45,867 bases of DNA, taken from the NCBI RefSeq assembly GCF_000315625.1, contig NW_005434667.1:343160-389026 (forward strand), given 5' to 3'. The position numbers were made by a program, and so were the translations under genes. Below, in pieces: positions 1-22,033 of the stretch (the first letter of the stretch is position 1; each line of letters starts with the position of its first letter). The DNA is from Guillardia theta CCMP2712. Taxonomy: Eukaryota; Cryptophyceae; Pyrenomonadales; Geminigeraceae. Below the pieces are notes generated by a model. It had not been told where the DNA came from. It worked only from the letters and a program-made list of their open reading frames with translations, and did not search any database.

Positions 1-707
1 GAGTAGGCTCTCCAAGAAAGGCCTCAAAGACTGCTCAGCTGAGCACATGCGCACAAGATGAGATGGAAGGGGAGGAGGAGGAGGAGTAGCAGGAGTAGCA
101 GGAGTAGCAGGAGGAGGAGGAGAAGGAGGAGGAGGAGGAGTAGGAGGAGGAGGAGGAGGAGGGCAAAAATTTCAGGAGGAGGAAATGTGGAAAGGGTGGA
201 GGCGGAGGGAGAGAGGGAGGAAGTGAAAGAGACTGAAATGGATGGGAGAGGACGAGAAGGGAGAGGAGGGGAAAGAAAGGGAAGGGAGGGGGATGGAGGG
301 GAGGGGAGGGGATGTTACAGGTTTTCAAGGGTCTTCTCACTGAACCGAATGGCATTGTTGCATCGCCCTTCCCAATCCCATACCCTCTCAAATGCATCGC
401 GCTAACCTTAAAGATTTGCCATTGGCGATGGGATAAAAGCAGCGCATCCTAGCATTGAACCATAACACCTGAGGACGGAGTACCTGAGCACTGGAGGATC
501 AGGAGGTAGGCGCTGGAGAACTGTCGAGCCCCCACCATGCTGAATGTCAACATGGATCGAGGGGATGTCCACACAAAGGTCTTCATCAGAACATCAATCA
601 AGATAAAGACAGAAGAAGATGCGGTCTCGGCGGGGCGGCAGTCGGAACACTGATCTAGTATTCACGGTTTTACTATCCGAGTTACATAGGTGAATCATAG
701 TACTGAG
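1..707. repeat. purine-rich low-complexity block and 3' flank of the phosphatase gene
   Basis: From about 60 to 320 the plus strand is almost pure GGA/GGAG with AGC interruptions. Translations of either strand are low-complexity (Arg/Arg-Ser or Ser/Pro), so I do not read them as genes. From about 400 to 707 the sequence is mixed and holds no convincing reading frame. It is the 3' flank of the minus-strand phosphatase gene that ends at 708. Confidence 0.6.
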
Positions 708-3527
708 TCAGGCCCGGGGCAGCCTCGCAACTTCCGAGGCTGCCGGGGCAGGTACCGGCACCCTCTCCATTACTGAACAACCAGCCTTCACCTTGATGTC
801 AGTCGCATGCTGCATTGTGTGAACCTCCAAGCCTCGGGCACCGACATCGCTGTCACGGTCATAGGAGTGCATGCGAGAAACGACGAGGGTCAGATCGTCC
901 TTTGCTCGCCCAGTGCTCTCCATGCTCGTCTCCGACCACTTCTTCAGGATGTTTCCCAGTCGCTCCACATAGGCACAGTGCCAGAACGCGTCGTTCCATT
1001 TGCCCGTCCTCAACTCCGGAAACTCGCGATTCAACTCTTGGAGAGCCTTGTGAGACATTTCCTCCAACGCCCTCGCTCTCCTTCCCTTGTCCGAGCAAAG
1101 GTTCTCCCAGAACCCGTCGCTTCCTGCAACGACAACGTCGCCTGCTTTTGCAGCGATCCGCCTCAGAATGTCGCCCTTCTTCACCCTGTACTGTCCCATG
1201 TGAGCTCTGTCCAGCCCTGCCTGGTAAGGAGGCTCCGCGCCGTCCACGTCCCGAGGGCTGTGATATCGAGGGGGGGACAAGTAACTGCATCCCACCCTGT
1301 TAAAAAAAAAACGTCATGCGGAAATCGCCCTCTCGACATCACCCGCTCTCCCTCACCAGTTCCTGTCAACGTCAACGCTCAGCAACGCCCACTGGCTGTC
1401 GCCCAGCTCTAGAGCCTGAATCTGTATCCCTTTGGTCTCTCCCATCGGCTCGAGCGCAAGTGCCACCACCGTGGATGACGGTCGCCTTGCTCCCACGTGA
1501 TCATTATCAAACAGTCGCTCCCTCCTCAGCTTCTCCAGGGAATAGTCCAGCTTCTGCAAAAGATCTTCAAGCTCAACCTCGAGCAGAGGCTTCGCCATCT
1601 CCAACACAAGGCTTCTCGCAAGCTTCCCCGACCACGGGCCTCCCTCACCAACTCCGTCGCAGAGCACGCACAGGTTCTTGTTGACGCAGAATGCATCGTC
1701 GTACGCCAGCTTATCTAGGTAGTCGGGATGAATCTCCTTCCCAGGCTTGCCCTTGAAGCACACGAAAACTTCGTTGTATATACACCTCTTGCAGTTCTCA
1801 GGGATTTGTAGCCTAGCCTTCTTGGTGGGATGGTTCAGAGCAGGTGCAGAAGCTGGTCTAGTCTGGTCTGGTTGGCGATGCCCCCGACGCTCCAAGTTCG
1901 CCAGCTCCTGCATTGCGGGAGGTCTACAGCTACCCGTCTCAACAGCGTTTTGGGGACCCAGTAAGGGCTCAGCTGAGAGGGGGACAAGCGCTCTTGCTCC
2001 AAACTCTTTTACCTTTTCCAGCTCCTGCTGCTTTGCGTGGATCGCTGCCTCAAATCTTTGCCTTTCCCCTCTCGCCAAAGACTCCAAGCGCTGCAATTCA
2101 GAATCTTTGCGCCTGACGGCATCTTCAAGTCCCTCAAGCTTTGTTCTTTCTGCCTTGAGTTCTGCTTCAAGGCTATCCAACAACGCTAAGGACTTGTTGC
2201 CAGCAGGCTCTGCCAATTGTTGTGCAGCCTGGGCAAAGGTACGCTGCTCCTTCTCGTTATCAAGACTCGCTTGCAACTTGCTCAAGCTCGCTTGCTGTGT
2301 TCTGTTTATCTCCTCAAGGGCCTGGCGTTTCTCCTCCTCCTCGCGTAGACTGCTCTCGTGGCTCTGCTTGATCTCTCTCAATGCCTGTTCGTGACTCTCG
2401 CTCAGGCTCTGCAGCGCTTGCTCAGCATCCTTCTGCTTCCTCTTCCCATTGGCAATCTGCTTGCGTAGATCGTCTAAGCTCGCTCGCTGTGTTCTGTTTA
2501 TCTCCTCAAGGGCCTGGCGTTTCTCCTCCTCCTCGCGTAGACTGCTCTCGTGGCTCTGCTTGATCTCTCTCAATGCCTGTTCGTGACTCTCGCTCAGGCT
2601 CTGCAGCGCTTGCTCAGCATCCTTCTGCTTCCTCTTCCCATTGGCAATCTGCTTGCGTAGATCGTCTAAGCTCGCTCGCTGTGTTCTGTTTATCTCCTCA
2701 AGGGCCTGGCGTTTCTCCTCCTCCTCGCGTAGACTGCTCTCGTGGCTCTGCTTGATCTCTCTCAATGCCTGTTCGTGACTCTCGCTCAGGCTCTGCAGCG
2801 CTTGCTCAGCATCCTTCTGCTTCCTCTTCCCATTGGCAATCTGCTTGCGTAGATCGTCTAAGCTCGCTCGCTGTGTTCTGTTTATCTCCTCAAGGGCCTG
2901 GCGTTTCTCCTCCTCCTCGCGTAGACTGCTCTCGTGGCTCTGCTTGATCTCTCTCAATGCCTGTTCGTGACTCTCGCTCAGGCTCTGCAGCGCTTGCTCA
3001 GCATCCTTCTGCTTCTTTTGCATCTTTTGCATTTCTTTCTTGAGCATATCAATGTTTTTGTTGTCTTTAGCTTTGAGGTTGTTAATTTCCTGCTGATTTT
3101 CATGTAGGATTGCTTGGAATTTTGCGCATTGTTTCTCCATTTTGCTTTTTTGCTCTTTCAAATCTTCCTGGCCTTTTTGTCGGGATTCAGCCAGCTGTTC
3201 TTCAAGTCGATTGCTCTTGATTGCGAGATCCTTGACTTTACTTTTTTCGATTTCAAGATTTTCTTTGCTTTGTCGTAACTCTTCTTCTAGTGCGTCTTTC
3301 TCCCTTTCTGTATCGTTGTCCTCAATGTCAGAAATAACGATCACCGTCTTGTCATCCCCTTCTTCTATATGAGGCACTTCACCTCCCGGGAGGCGTAGCT
3401 GGTCAGAGCTGCGAGAATGACTTCTTCTTCTTTTTCTGCTGGACTGCATGCTGGGTTCTATGTTCTGTTGAAAACTTCGGTCAGGACGCAAGCGTGCTAC
3501 AAAGGGGGATTTGATCAAAACAAGCAT
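708..3527 (-). CDS. PP2C-family (PTC7/PPTC7-like) protein phosphatase with N-terminal repeated coiled coil
   Basis: The gene has two exons, 3527-1357 and 1296-708. They are joined across a 60-nt intron (1356-1297, GTGAGG...AACAG) that splits a Trp codon and keeps the frame, giving about 919 residues. A basic Ser/Arg stretch (RKRRRSHSRS, a possible nuclear signal) lies near residue 30. A long charged coiled coil follows, with four 64-residue repeats at about 170-410, then a cysteine pair (CKRC) near residue 565. The C-terminal third matches the PTC7-like metal-dependent Ser/Thr phosphatases. It has YDDAF and CDGVGEGG (first metal-binding Asp-Gly), SSTVVALAL, LGDSQWALL, VAGSDGFWENL (second Asp-Gly) and a terminal KDDLTLVV (third metal Asp). 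Known members of this family are short and often mitochondrial, so the coiled-coil fusion is unusual. The start could instead be the Met about 26 codons downstream, just before the basic stretch. The splice is predicted, not observed. Confidence 0.85.
2300..3018 (-). repeat. four tandem 192-bp coding repeats
   Basis: A 192-bp unit (64 codons) recurs four times in frame inside the phosphatase coiled coil. Three successive copies give identical peptides in the opposite frame at 2381, 2573 and 2765, so the DNA itself is nearly identical. The last copy in protein order diverges after NRTQ. The unit is rich in Glu, Lys, Arg and Gln with heptad-like spacing. Near identity at DNA level implies recent tandem duplication or gene conversion. 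Confidence 0.9.
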
Positions 3528-3899
3528 TTCGAGGAGAAATGATGAAAGATAACGAAGAGAGATGGATCAAGAATCCTCTTTACATCCAGACAAAACGATC
3601 ATTACAGACGGGTAGGGGAATGGAGCAGTGCATATTTGAGCACAATGTTGCAAGGAACTGAAGGATGATCCTGAACGTACGAGGCAAGGAAAGGATTCGG
3701 GCGGGGGAGCGAGCAAAGGAGGGCAGAGAGGGAGATGCCGTAGAAGTGATGGAGGGATAGTTGTCAGGATACGAGAGGAACAGGGAGGCGGGGAGGGAGG
3801 AGGCGGGGAGGGAGGAGGCGGGGAGGAGGCGGGGAGGGCGATACCGTGTTAGCGCAATGCTGGAGTAGGTGGTGGATTAACTCAGTGTTGTGCGAGGTG
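3528..3899. other. 5' flank of phosphatase gene with a G-rich minisatellite
   Basis: I see no convincing gene. At about 3784-3840 a GGGAGGCGGGGAGG-type minisatellite is repeated several times. The rest is the presumed promoter side of the minus-strand phosphatase gene. Confidence 0.5.
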
Positions 3900-4180
3900 T
3901 TTTATAGAGACTTCCCTAAGGGGGTGGTACACCTCAGGGTGGGGGTACAGATAAGGTAATTGAGGGGTAGGGTGATTGAAATATGGGGGTGGATTTACTC
4001 AAGTACCCCTTTTCAAAACGACACATCAACTGGCACTTTTGGGGGTAAGGGTAGGTTAACCACGAACGGGATCCACCACGGGTGAAATAGGGATTGCAAA
4101 AGGGGGTGGGAGGTCCTCGAGCTGCAAGTGGTGGGTACAAGAAGTGTCGAAGAGGGGTAGTGAAAAATTGGGGGTGATTA
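3900..4180. other. element with regularly spaced G-runs (C-runs on minus strand)
   Basis: The plus strand shows runs of 3-6 G followed by T (GGGGGTGG, GGGGTAGGG, GGGGGTAAGGG) every 10-30 nt over nearly 300 nt, unlike the purine microsatellites around it. Read on minus it is punctuated by CACCCC and TACCCC. A region of similar texture lies at 18040-18258 on the opposite strand. I cannot assign a function. It could be a diverged repeat family or a G-quadruplex-prone region. Confidence 0.4.
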
Positions 4181-4186
4181 CGGTAG

Positions 4187-4949
4187 TACAAAACTCTGCC
4201 CTGCAAAATTGCTGTATACCGAATTGAGGCGGACTTCTCTCTTGCTCTCAGTGAAAAGCTTCTCTCGGACGACGACTTTGTCCGCATTGCTCCGATCGCG
4301 TTGGATGTCAGTCACCGTCTCGTCCTCCCTCCGTCTCCCTCTGCTCTCCCATTGCTCCTCCTGCTTTTCCTGCTCTGTCCGCTCCTGCGCTCACATGCTG
4401 CAGGTGGTTCGGAGGACGGTGAGAGACTTGAAAGTGTCGAAGAGGATTGGAATCAACCTTAAAATGGAAGGAAACAGGCGAGTGGAGGAGGGGAGGATTG
4501 TGTTGCTGACTGGCGGGCTGAAGGTGCGGAGACGTCGGGATGAAGCATCTCTGCTCAGCGATGAAAGTTTTGATCCAAGTGAGCTCGTCTGTGACCTTGT
4601 TCGTCACTCACGTGAGCAGGAGGAGAAGGCCTTTGTCAAGGTCATTCGAGCGTACAAGAACGCGTGCAAGGTGCTGATGCCTCCGCTCCTCTCCTCTCCT
4701 CTCCTCTCCTCTCCTCTCCTCTCCTCTCCTCCCATTTCGCCTCAACTCATCTCACCTGTCCTGGCTTCTCCTCTTCCTCCTCTCTCCTCCCCTCCCCTCC
4801 CCTCCCCTCCCTTCCCGTCTTGTTTTTCTCTTCCATCCCTCTTTTGCTCTTGTGTCTCATCGCGGAAGCAGGATGAAGCCGCTCAAGCCATTTCGGACTT
4901 GGTCGTGGCGCACGTGCGCATGTGGAGAGTGATGGGGAGGAGAACCTGA
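4187..4949 (+). CDS. unrecognised gene, 3' part in three exons (5' end unresolved)
   Basis: Three joined pieces read as one protein: 4187-4306 (contains SEKLLSDDDFVRIAPIALD), 4404-4670 (contains GINLKMEG and HSREQEEKAFVKVIRAY) and 4872-4949 (DEAAQAISDLVVAHVRMW, then stop). The introns are 4307-4403 (GTCAGT...GCAG, 97 nt) and 4671-4871 (GTGCTG...GCAG, 201 nt). Both are in phase 0. The second is filled by a CTCCT repeat and happens to stay open, so it could be retained. A stop lies at 4184-4186 with no ATG after it. An upstream exon or a splice at 4186 is therefore needed, and the region upstream is the G-run element. The encoded piece is charged and helical. I do not recognise the family. The gene converges on the 3' end of the huntingtin-like gene. 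Confidence 0.5.
4682..4735 (+). repeat. CTCCT pentanucleotide repeat
   Basis: About ten copies of CTCCT lie inside the predicted second intron of the small plus-strand gene, giving it a long pyrimidine tract before the acceptor at 4871. Confidence 0.8.
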
Positions 4950-5199
4950 CTTGACTGCTAGCGAGACCTGAGGCGAGGGGAGCAAGTGCAAGAAATTCAC
5001 TTGTAAGAAGAGGGAAGAGGAGGAGAGGATAGGGGAGGGCGTGGAGTGGTTTGGTGGGGAGGGGAGGAGGCAGAGATGAAGTAGTTTCAGGTCGGACAAC
5101 TACATTTCTGCTGCTGGAGCTCGCTTCCTGCTGGTCGTCTCTCTCCCTCCTCTTCCGCCTGCTGCTGACCGACAGGCAGAGAGAGGAAGTGAAACAGCT
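4950..5199. other. intergenic, no supported gene
   Basis: This lies between the stop of the plus-strand gene and the apparent stop of the huntingtin-like gene. Reading frames on both strands run across it into the CTG repeat (plus: a Leu/Arg-rich frame ending in poly-Ala; minus: Ser-rich), but neither has a supported splice context. A further 3' exon of either gene could be hidden here. Confidence 0.4.
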
Positions 5200-17080
<11,881 letters not shown>

Positions 17081-17232
17081 GCAGCGAGGCAGAGAGACAG
17101 AGACAGAGATAGAGACAGGGACTGAGGGTTAACAAGTTGAGTTCTTTGCAAGGCAAATCAAAATCCAAAAAAGTACAAGGGAAGAGCAGAGCTTCACTGC
17201 TCTACACGACTGGGTGACTGGTGACGGCACTT

Positions 17233-17770
17233 TCAAGTTTGAAAACTTGTGATCTCAATCTCTGGCTGGATATTCTCAAAGTACTTGTAGGTATTCAATC
17301 TGGTTTTTGGCATCTTCTCATCCCAGTCATCAGGTAGCAGGGCCAACTTGTGCTGGATCTGTGAATTCACTCAAAAAAAGAAGATGAAAATCATACCCAG
17401 AATACCTCGTTGAGTTGTTGTCTTAGTTCATCATGTCTTTGAATCATGCTGTTCAGGAAGACTGAAATGAGGGTGTGAGATATGGTCAGGAAAAGAAAAA
17501 GCTCATACTTTCACTGCTGCGCGAAAGGGAAACACCACGAACTCTAGCGAGGACCTTCTCACATTCACTGATTTCTTGCTTAATCAGTAAGTATTTTTCT
17601 TCCAGATGCTTCTTCTCTCGTTCATCAGCTTGCTTTGATTTGACATCAAACACACGGCTGTTAACAACACGCAATTCGCTCTCAGGCACTATCGACCTCT
17701 CCGAGATCTGCCTGCCGACCTTCACCGGTTGCATGCACCCGTTGTCGCACATGCTAACCTCTGCGCCCAT
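17233..17770 (-). CDS. small coiled-coil protein, three exons, family not recognised
   Basis: Exons 17770-17509, 17461-17406 and 17358-17233 join across introns of 47 nt each (GTATGA...TTTCAG and GTATTC...CACAG). Phases match at both junctions, giving 147 residues. The middle is charged and helical (KKHLEEKYLLIKQEISECEK), followed by NSMIQRHDELRQQLNEIQHK, typical of a coiled coil. The C-terminus is LPDDWDEKMPKTRLNTYKYF, then stop. The frame stays open upstream of the Met at 17770 to an acceptor-like TTATTGCAG at about 17827, so a further 5' exon is possible. I cannot name the family. It could be a subunit of a larger complex, judging only from size and coil. Confidence 0.65.
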
Positions 17771-17976
17771 GGTTGAATGTAAGGGTTTGCCAACTTCCCA
17801 GAGATTCCTTTCTACTTGAAGGTCTGCAATAAGAATAGTGGATGTTTACGAGCAAAAAGTTGGATATACTAAACAAGGTGTTCAAGACGCGAATGACATC
17901 AACTGAACGACGAGTATGCCACTGCGATCAGATGATGACACTGACGAGAAACCGATGACGTGGGGAGGGTAAGGAA

Positions 17977-18021
17977 GTGGAGGAGGAGGAGGAGGAGGAG
18001 GAGGAGGAGGAGGAGGAGGAT
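17977..18021 (+). repeat. (GGA)n repeat
   Basis: About fifteen GGA units between the coiled-coil gene and the C-run element. I do not count the Glu/Arg frames across it as genes. Confidence 0.9.
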
Positions 18022-18039
18022 GAACAGCGTGAAGAGAGT

Positions 18040-18258
18040 GAGGGCTCAAGGGAAAGGGACCCCCTACCCCTCGGTGAAGTTACACCAGCCCACCCCTCAT
18101 CTCGCAAATGTTTGCCTGCTACACCCTACCTTTTCACTGGATTATCACCCCTTCCACTACATGACGACCCCGTGGTTCACCAAGAGGGTTGAAAAGTTGG
18201 CATTGAACAGGGGGTGGATGAAAATACCCAAATGTAAAATTAAGAACCCCCCACCCCC
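18040..18258. other. element with regularly spaced C-runs
   Basis: The plus strand is punctuated by CACCCCT, TACCCCT and ACCCC every 10-25 nt, then by GGGGGTGG. It resembles in texture the region at 3900-4180 read on minus; both contain TGAAAAG next to a run and CCGTGGTT/CGTGGTTAAC. No gene is supported. It directly abuts the duplicated SCC4 3' segment. Confidence 0.35.
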
Positions 18259-18919
18259 AATCGCGCTGACGGACTATCCACCCCTCCTTGTACTTCACGA
18301 TAAAATCTACTATAGAGGGGGTGGGGTGAGCGGCGGGAAGGTGGGTGGTAGCCGTGGCCACTCTACGTTCAGTTAACTTTACGAGGTCACGTGTCAAAAG
18401 TCATCCAGTCACTGACCAACAAGGATACCTAGGAGGCAGCGAAAACCTCTACACGAGGAATACAGCAAAGACATTGACTGTGAACAGTATACCGGACCCA
18501 CCTGGTATCTGATCATAGTCTGTCTCTCCTTCAACTCGTTTAAATGATCTCGTATTGACACATGGACTAGTGTACAAGCGCTACTTGAAGCTACCAGGAA
18601 TCCTCCAGTCCTTCACCACTATGTGATGGGGACTCGATCGAGCAGCAGCGATCGCTTCGTTGATTCTTCGCTCTCGATTGGCTTTCACGGTCAGGGAGGC
18701 CTTGGGGTGTGTCAGATGTGTGAGCGTCCGTGAGCGACGCCAGCGCCTTCCGCTCGTCAGACACGCCAACAACAATGGCGTCTCACCGCAGTCGCTTGGT
18801 CGAGCATCAACAGCGCGTCTCCTCGAAGCGCTAAGATCTTAATCTGTAGCTGAAAGTCGGAGTTGTCCTCTACCACGCACTCGCTCGCCTTCTGCAGGAG
18901 GTCGATGGCCTGCATCCAG
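18259..18919 (-). pseudogene. broken duplicate of the SCC4/MAU2 gene 3' end
   Basis: This matches 38741-39478 almost base for base over long stretches, starting at AATCGCGCTGACGG and ending at TGCATCCAG. It contains the terminal exon (ending IPGSFK, stop at 18583-18581) and the exon encoding WMQAIDLLQKASE. Relative to the other copy, 126 bp are missing where 39150-39275 should be. This removes most of the exon ending KLPDRFH plus a 34-nt intron and shifts the frame. The 3' flank around 18380-18510 has diverged more than the coding part. To the 5' side the similarity stops abruptly and none of the upstream TPR exons are present. Confidence 0.8.
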
Positions 18920-19336
18920 ACAGAATTCTCAGAAGCAGACTTTGAGAACTTGGAAACATATACCCCATCGGGCCCTTGAAACGTTAAAAAAAAAAACACA
19001 AAAAAGTGCATTTTTTGAGTTGTCTTAGTTAACTTCATCCAATCGATGATTGAAAATAAGACTCAGACAATGTACTGAGAGGAAAAACATCCAGCAGCGT
19101 CTGGGATATACACAAAATCAAAAGCTATAAAGGAGGAGACTTGGATTGATATATAACAAACATTTCATATGGAAGCAAAATGATCCGAACAAGTCCAAGG
19201 CAAGTGCTTTCATCTCCAAGCACCTGGAGTATCGTGATTCAGCATTCAAAGTTGGAGCTTCAAAATCTTTACAAATCAGGCATCCAGGCATTCCAAGACG
19301 AGGGAAGCATACAAGAGGACACCGTTGTACCATCCT
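18920..19336. other. unique sequence beside the pseudogene, no supported gene
   Basis: On minus, an open stretch with GPDGVYVSKFSKSASENSV runs into the duplicated exon at 18919 after an acceptor-like TTTAACGTTTCAAG. It could be the remains of a paralogous exon. The rest has only short, low-quality frames. Confidence 0.35.
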
Positions 19337-19516
19337 CTACCCCCTGAAATTTTCGAGTCCAAGCTTCTTCGCAAAATCTTTCGCAAAAGCTTGCACGCGC
19401 AGCCGCCGCCGAGACGTGCTTGCAAGACTGAGCACGAAGGATTTGACTGCCATTTCAAAGTGCGGCTGCTGCCTCACCGCTCGCTTCACTGTCGGCTTCA
19501 CTCCTGATGCCGCCAT
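19337..19516 (-). CDS. small basic hypothetical protein (59 aa)
   Basis: A short ORF beginning MAASGVKPTVKRAV and ending AKKLGLENFRG is rich in Lys, Arg and Ala, with helical SRRRLRVQAFAKDFAKK. No homologue is recognised. The ORF stays open upstream, and the stop lies beside a GGGTAGAG that could be a donor, so it may be one exon of a larger minus-strand gene. The codon composition looks protein-like, but the ORF is too short to be sure. Confidence 0.3.
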   Translation of the reverse strand: MAASGVKPTVKRAVRQQPHFEMAVKSFVLSLASTSRRRLRVQAFAKDFAKKLGLENFRG

Positions 19517-19714
19517 GAGCTTGAGTTTGCAAACGTTGGAAGCTTGCAGGGGGCAATCGGGCTGCTTGGGTACATCTGGCGTTCTTGAAGATCGCAATCA
19601 AGGACAGGGGCTTCTTCTGATTTGGTTTGTGCCACAAAGGAATGGGCCTGGAAATCTTCGAAAATCATTGGAAGGTTCCAGGCAGGGAGATTCTCCGCGC
19701 TCGCGAGTCGCTGA

Positions 19715-20152
19715 TTAAAGGGCTCCATCGCTTGAGCTTGCTTGCACCAATATCCTCATGGTCGAGCAGCAAAAGGGCTCAGTGGAATCAAGAGGGATAC
19801 GACTATTCAAGTGCCGAATAGCTTGATGAACAAAGGCGAGGGCAAGGACAAGGATAAGGATAAGAAACAGATCAATGGCAAGGGCAAGGGGGATGAAAGG
19901 GGTGGGGTTGGTACACAGGCGGACGTCGTCTCCGTTCACCATGGACTTGTTTAGGGTCAGTAGATTAGAAGCGCAGATCTGCCTTTCGTCTTCTCCATGT
20001 CTCTTGTCTGAGGTGGATGCTTTTACTATGGAATATTTTGCGTGTGCTGCTAAGTAGCTTTCCTGAATTACGAAGATTCTGTCTGCACCTTTACTCAAAG
20101 TTGAGTTAAAAATCAGTACGAGGACAATCAGGAGAGTCGAGGAGGCTTGCAC
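19715..20152 (-). CDS. hypothetical secreted or membrane protein (145 aa)
   Basis: The N-terminus (MQASSTLLIVLVLIFNSTLS) reads as a signal peptide. A second hydrophobic segment (LALAIDLFLILILVLALAF) lies near residues 88-110. Two Cys lie between them. The second segment overlaps a GGCAAG/GATAAG hexamer-like repeat on plus, so it may be an artefact of the repeat, and the real gene could be spliced before it. No family is recognised. Confidence 0.4.
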   Translation of the reverse strand: MQASSTLLIVLVLIFNSTLSKGADRIFVIQESYLAAHAKYSIVKASTSDKRHGEDERQICASNLLTLNKSMVNGDDVRLCTNPTPFIPLALAIDLFLILILVLALAFVHQAIRHLNSRIPLDSTEPFCCSTMRILVQASSSDGAL

Positions 20153-20289
20153 AGGTTTTCAACTGTTGAGGCTTCACACGCCTCAGGACATACAAGACAT
20201 ACTGCAAGACATAGATCAAAATGATGAATGCTCGACGCGGCATAAGCAAGGTCGGATAGCTGTGTCAGCTGCATGACGACTTATAGTAC

Positions 20290-21451
20290 TTTCGGAGGAC
20301 ATCAAGAGGAAGCCCCATCGAGAAGTTCACGGTCATCCACAACCAGGTGGAGTGTGTAGACATTTTCCCTATCCACGACCGTATCAATCTCAGCGACATG
20401 GGTTGCATGCTGTACGAAGATGCCATGGACGAGCTCTCGTCCAACCCCACGGTTGACATGTCCAGCGGGGCAACAAGAAACCAGAACCATTGGTTCTACC
20501 AGGAGGAACCTGTGATGAACCACTACCTCAAGAAGATGTATGAGCAGCTGAGCGTGAGCCATGCCCAGATCATGATCGACAGAAGCCTGATCTCGTGCTG
20601 GATCGCCAAAAAGCACCCCGACATCCATTATAAGATGCCCAGCGATGCCAGGCTCCTCTACCCCAGCGCCACCTACCATCACTCTACCCTCCCGGACATA
20701 GGCACCTCATCCAGAAGGACTGGAAGTCCAACCTCATCATCAACATCATATGCAACAGCATCCCCTGCCTGAAGCGAAACCGCGTCGCCTTGCTGCCGGA
20801 GAAGAGCTTCGTCCATCCCTACGCATCCGTGCTGGTCAACATACTGCACTGGCGGCTCCTCGGCCTCTACCCCAACACGGCCAAGAGGCCCTCCTTCAAG
20901 CAGAGGGTGAGGTGCGCGAGTGAGCTGAGGCAGGTGATGACCAGCCCGCTCTCCAGCCGGGCCAGGTTCCTCTACTCCAACCTGAATCTCCTTAAGCTTG
21001 CCATGATGGATTATGTATGGTATGCATGCAATCACTTCCTTGTCACCGAGAGCGATGTCATCTACAATGTCCAGGGGATGCAGACATTCTTTGACATATG
21101 CCCCAACGTGGCGGACGCCTTCAGGCAGGAGACATTACAAAAAGAGGGATGGACATGGGAGAGGCTGGATGAGGTCGCGTCGATGCGCGTGGATCGGTGT
21201 GTGAGGACCTGCAAGTTCAGGTCGGGCAGGAACGCGCCCTCCAAGGACAACGTGATCGTGAAGTGGAAGAGGATCAACGAGGATATGGACCACCGAGATG
21301 CAAGGTCTACCCCCTGCCCTGCAACCTCACGGCGATGCAGTGCTCGGTGCTGCTAAGAGAAGAGTACCCTAGTTTTTCACATCAAGTATACTGTCAGTTA
21401 CCTTTTGACCCGAAATGCACAATTCTTTCACAACTCCACTTGAAGCAATAG
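20290..21451 (+). pseudogene. frameshifted unrecognised coding relic
   Basis: One protein-like message runs across three frame segments. The first, about 20290-20690, contains VECVDIFPIHDRINLSDMG and ends near YHHSTLPD. The second, about 20698-21290, starts HLIQKDWKSNLIINIICNS and contains FLYSNLNLLKLAMMDYVWYA and WTWERLDEVASM. The third, about 21293-21451, contains CKVYPLPCNLTAMQCSVL. No GT donor explains either change of frame, so two frameshifts are more likely than introns. The sequence lacks the local microsatellites and introns. No family is recognised. A decayed mobile or viral-type gene is possible but unproven. Confidence 0.5.
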
Positions 21452-22033
21452 ATCAAAATGTTCATGCTGTTGCAACGCTGGTGCCCCTCATGGAGGGAAA
21501 GGAACACTCTTCAACACCAGAGGACATACGCATGAAGAACAGAATTTGAACAAGGCATTTCTGACTATTCGTTCAAACCGCATCAGTCATCATGGCATCA
21601 ATGGTGCATTCAAAAAGACAAGTCGTTCTGACCGTTTCTGCACCGTGGAGGCCGAGACCCAACAATCCTACAGCGGCAAGAATGAGAAATCGCTTGTTCG
21701 ATCGTGTATTCGATCGAGGCTCACATGACTGAATTCAACTCCCCCGTGTTCGAACTTCAGCAATGTTCCATCATTTACCAGACTCACCTTCGACTGGAAC
21801 CCCCAACGTAATTACGTTGATCACTATTCGAAGACCCCAACGTAAACCTCGAGTGGAACCCCCAACGTAGACGAGAATGATAAGTTTCGAGGAAAGAAGC
21901 CACGACGTGACTTACATCAAGTAGGGGTGGCTCTTCGAATAGTCAAAGGAAAGTCAAGTATAGTATTCAGTCTTTTCCCATTTCATCCTTGCAGTGAGGT
22001 CACTCATAATCTGTACAGTCGTATCGACATGCA
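21452..22033. other. intergenic, short repeats only
   Basis: I see no supported gene. It contains the TGGAACCCCCAACGTA repeats and palindrome described separately. Confidence 0.5.
21795..21869. repeat. three copies of (TGGA)ACCCCCAACGTA with a 16-bp palindrome
   Basis: TGGAACCCCCAACGTA occurs at 21795-21810 and 21854-21869, with a shorter copy ACCCCAACGTA at 21834-21844. The first copy runs into the perfect palindrome CAACGTAATTACGTTG (21804-21819). Confidence 0.8.

Noticed and set aside
2381-2947. Three identical 60-codon plus-strand frames
   Set aside because: Antisense shadows of the tandem coiled-coil repeats in the phosphatase gene.
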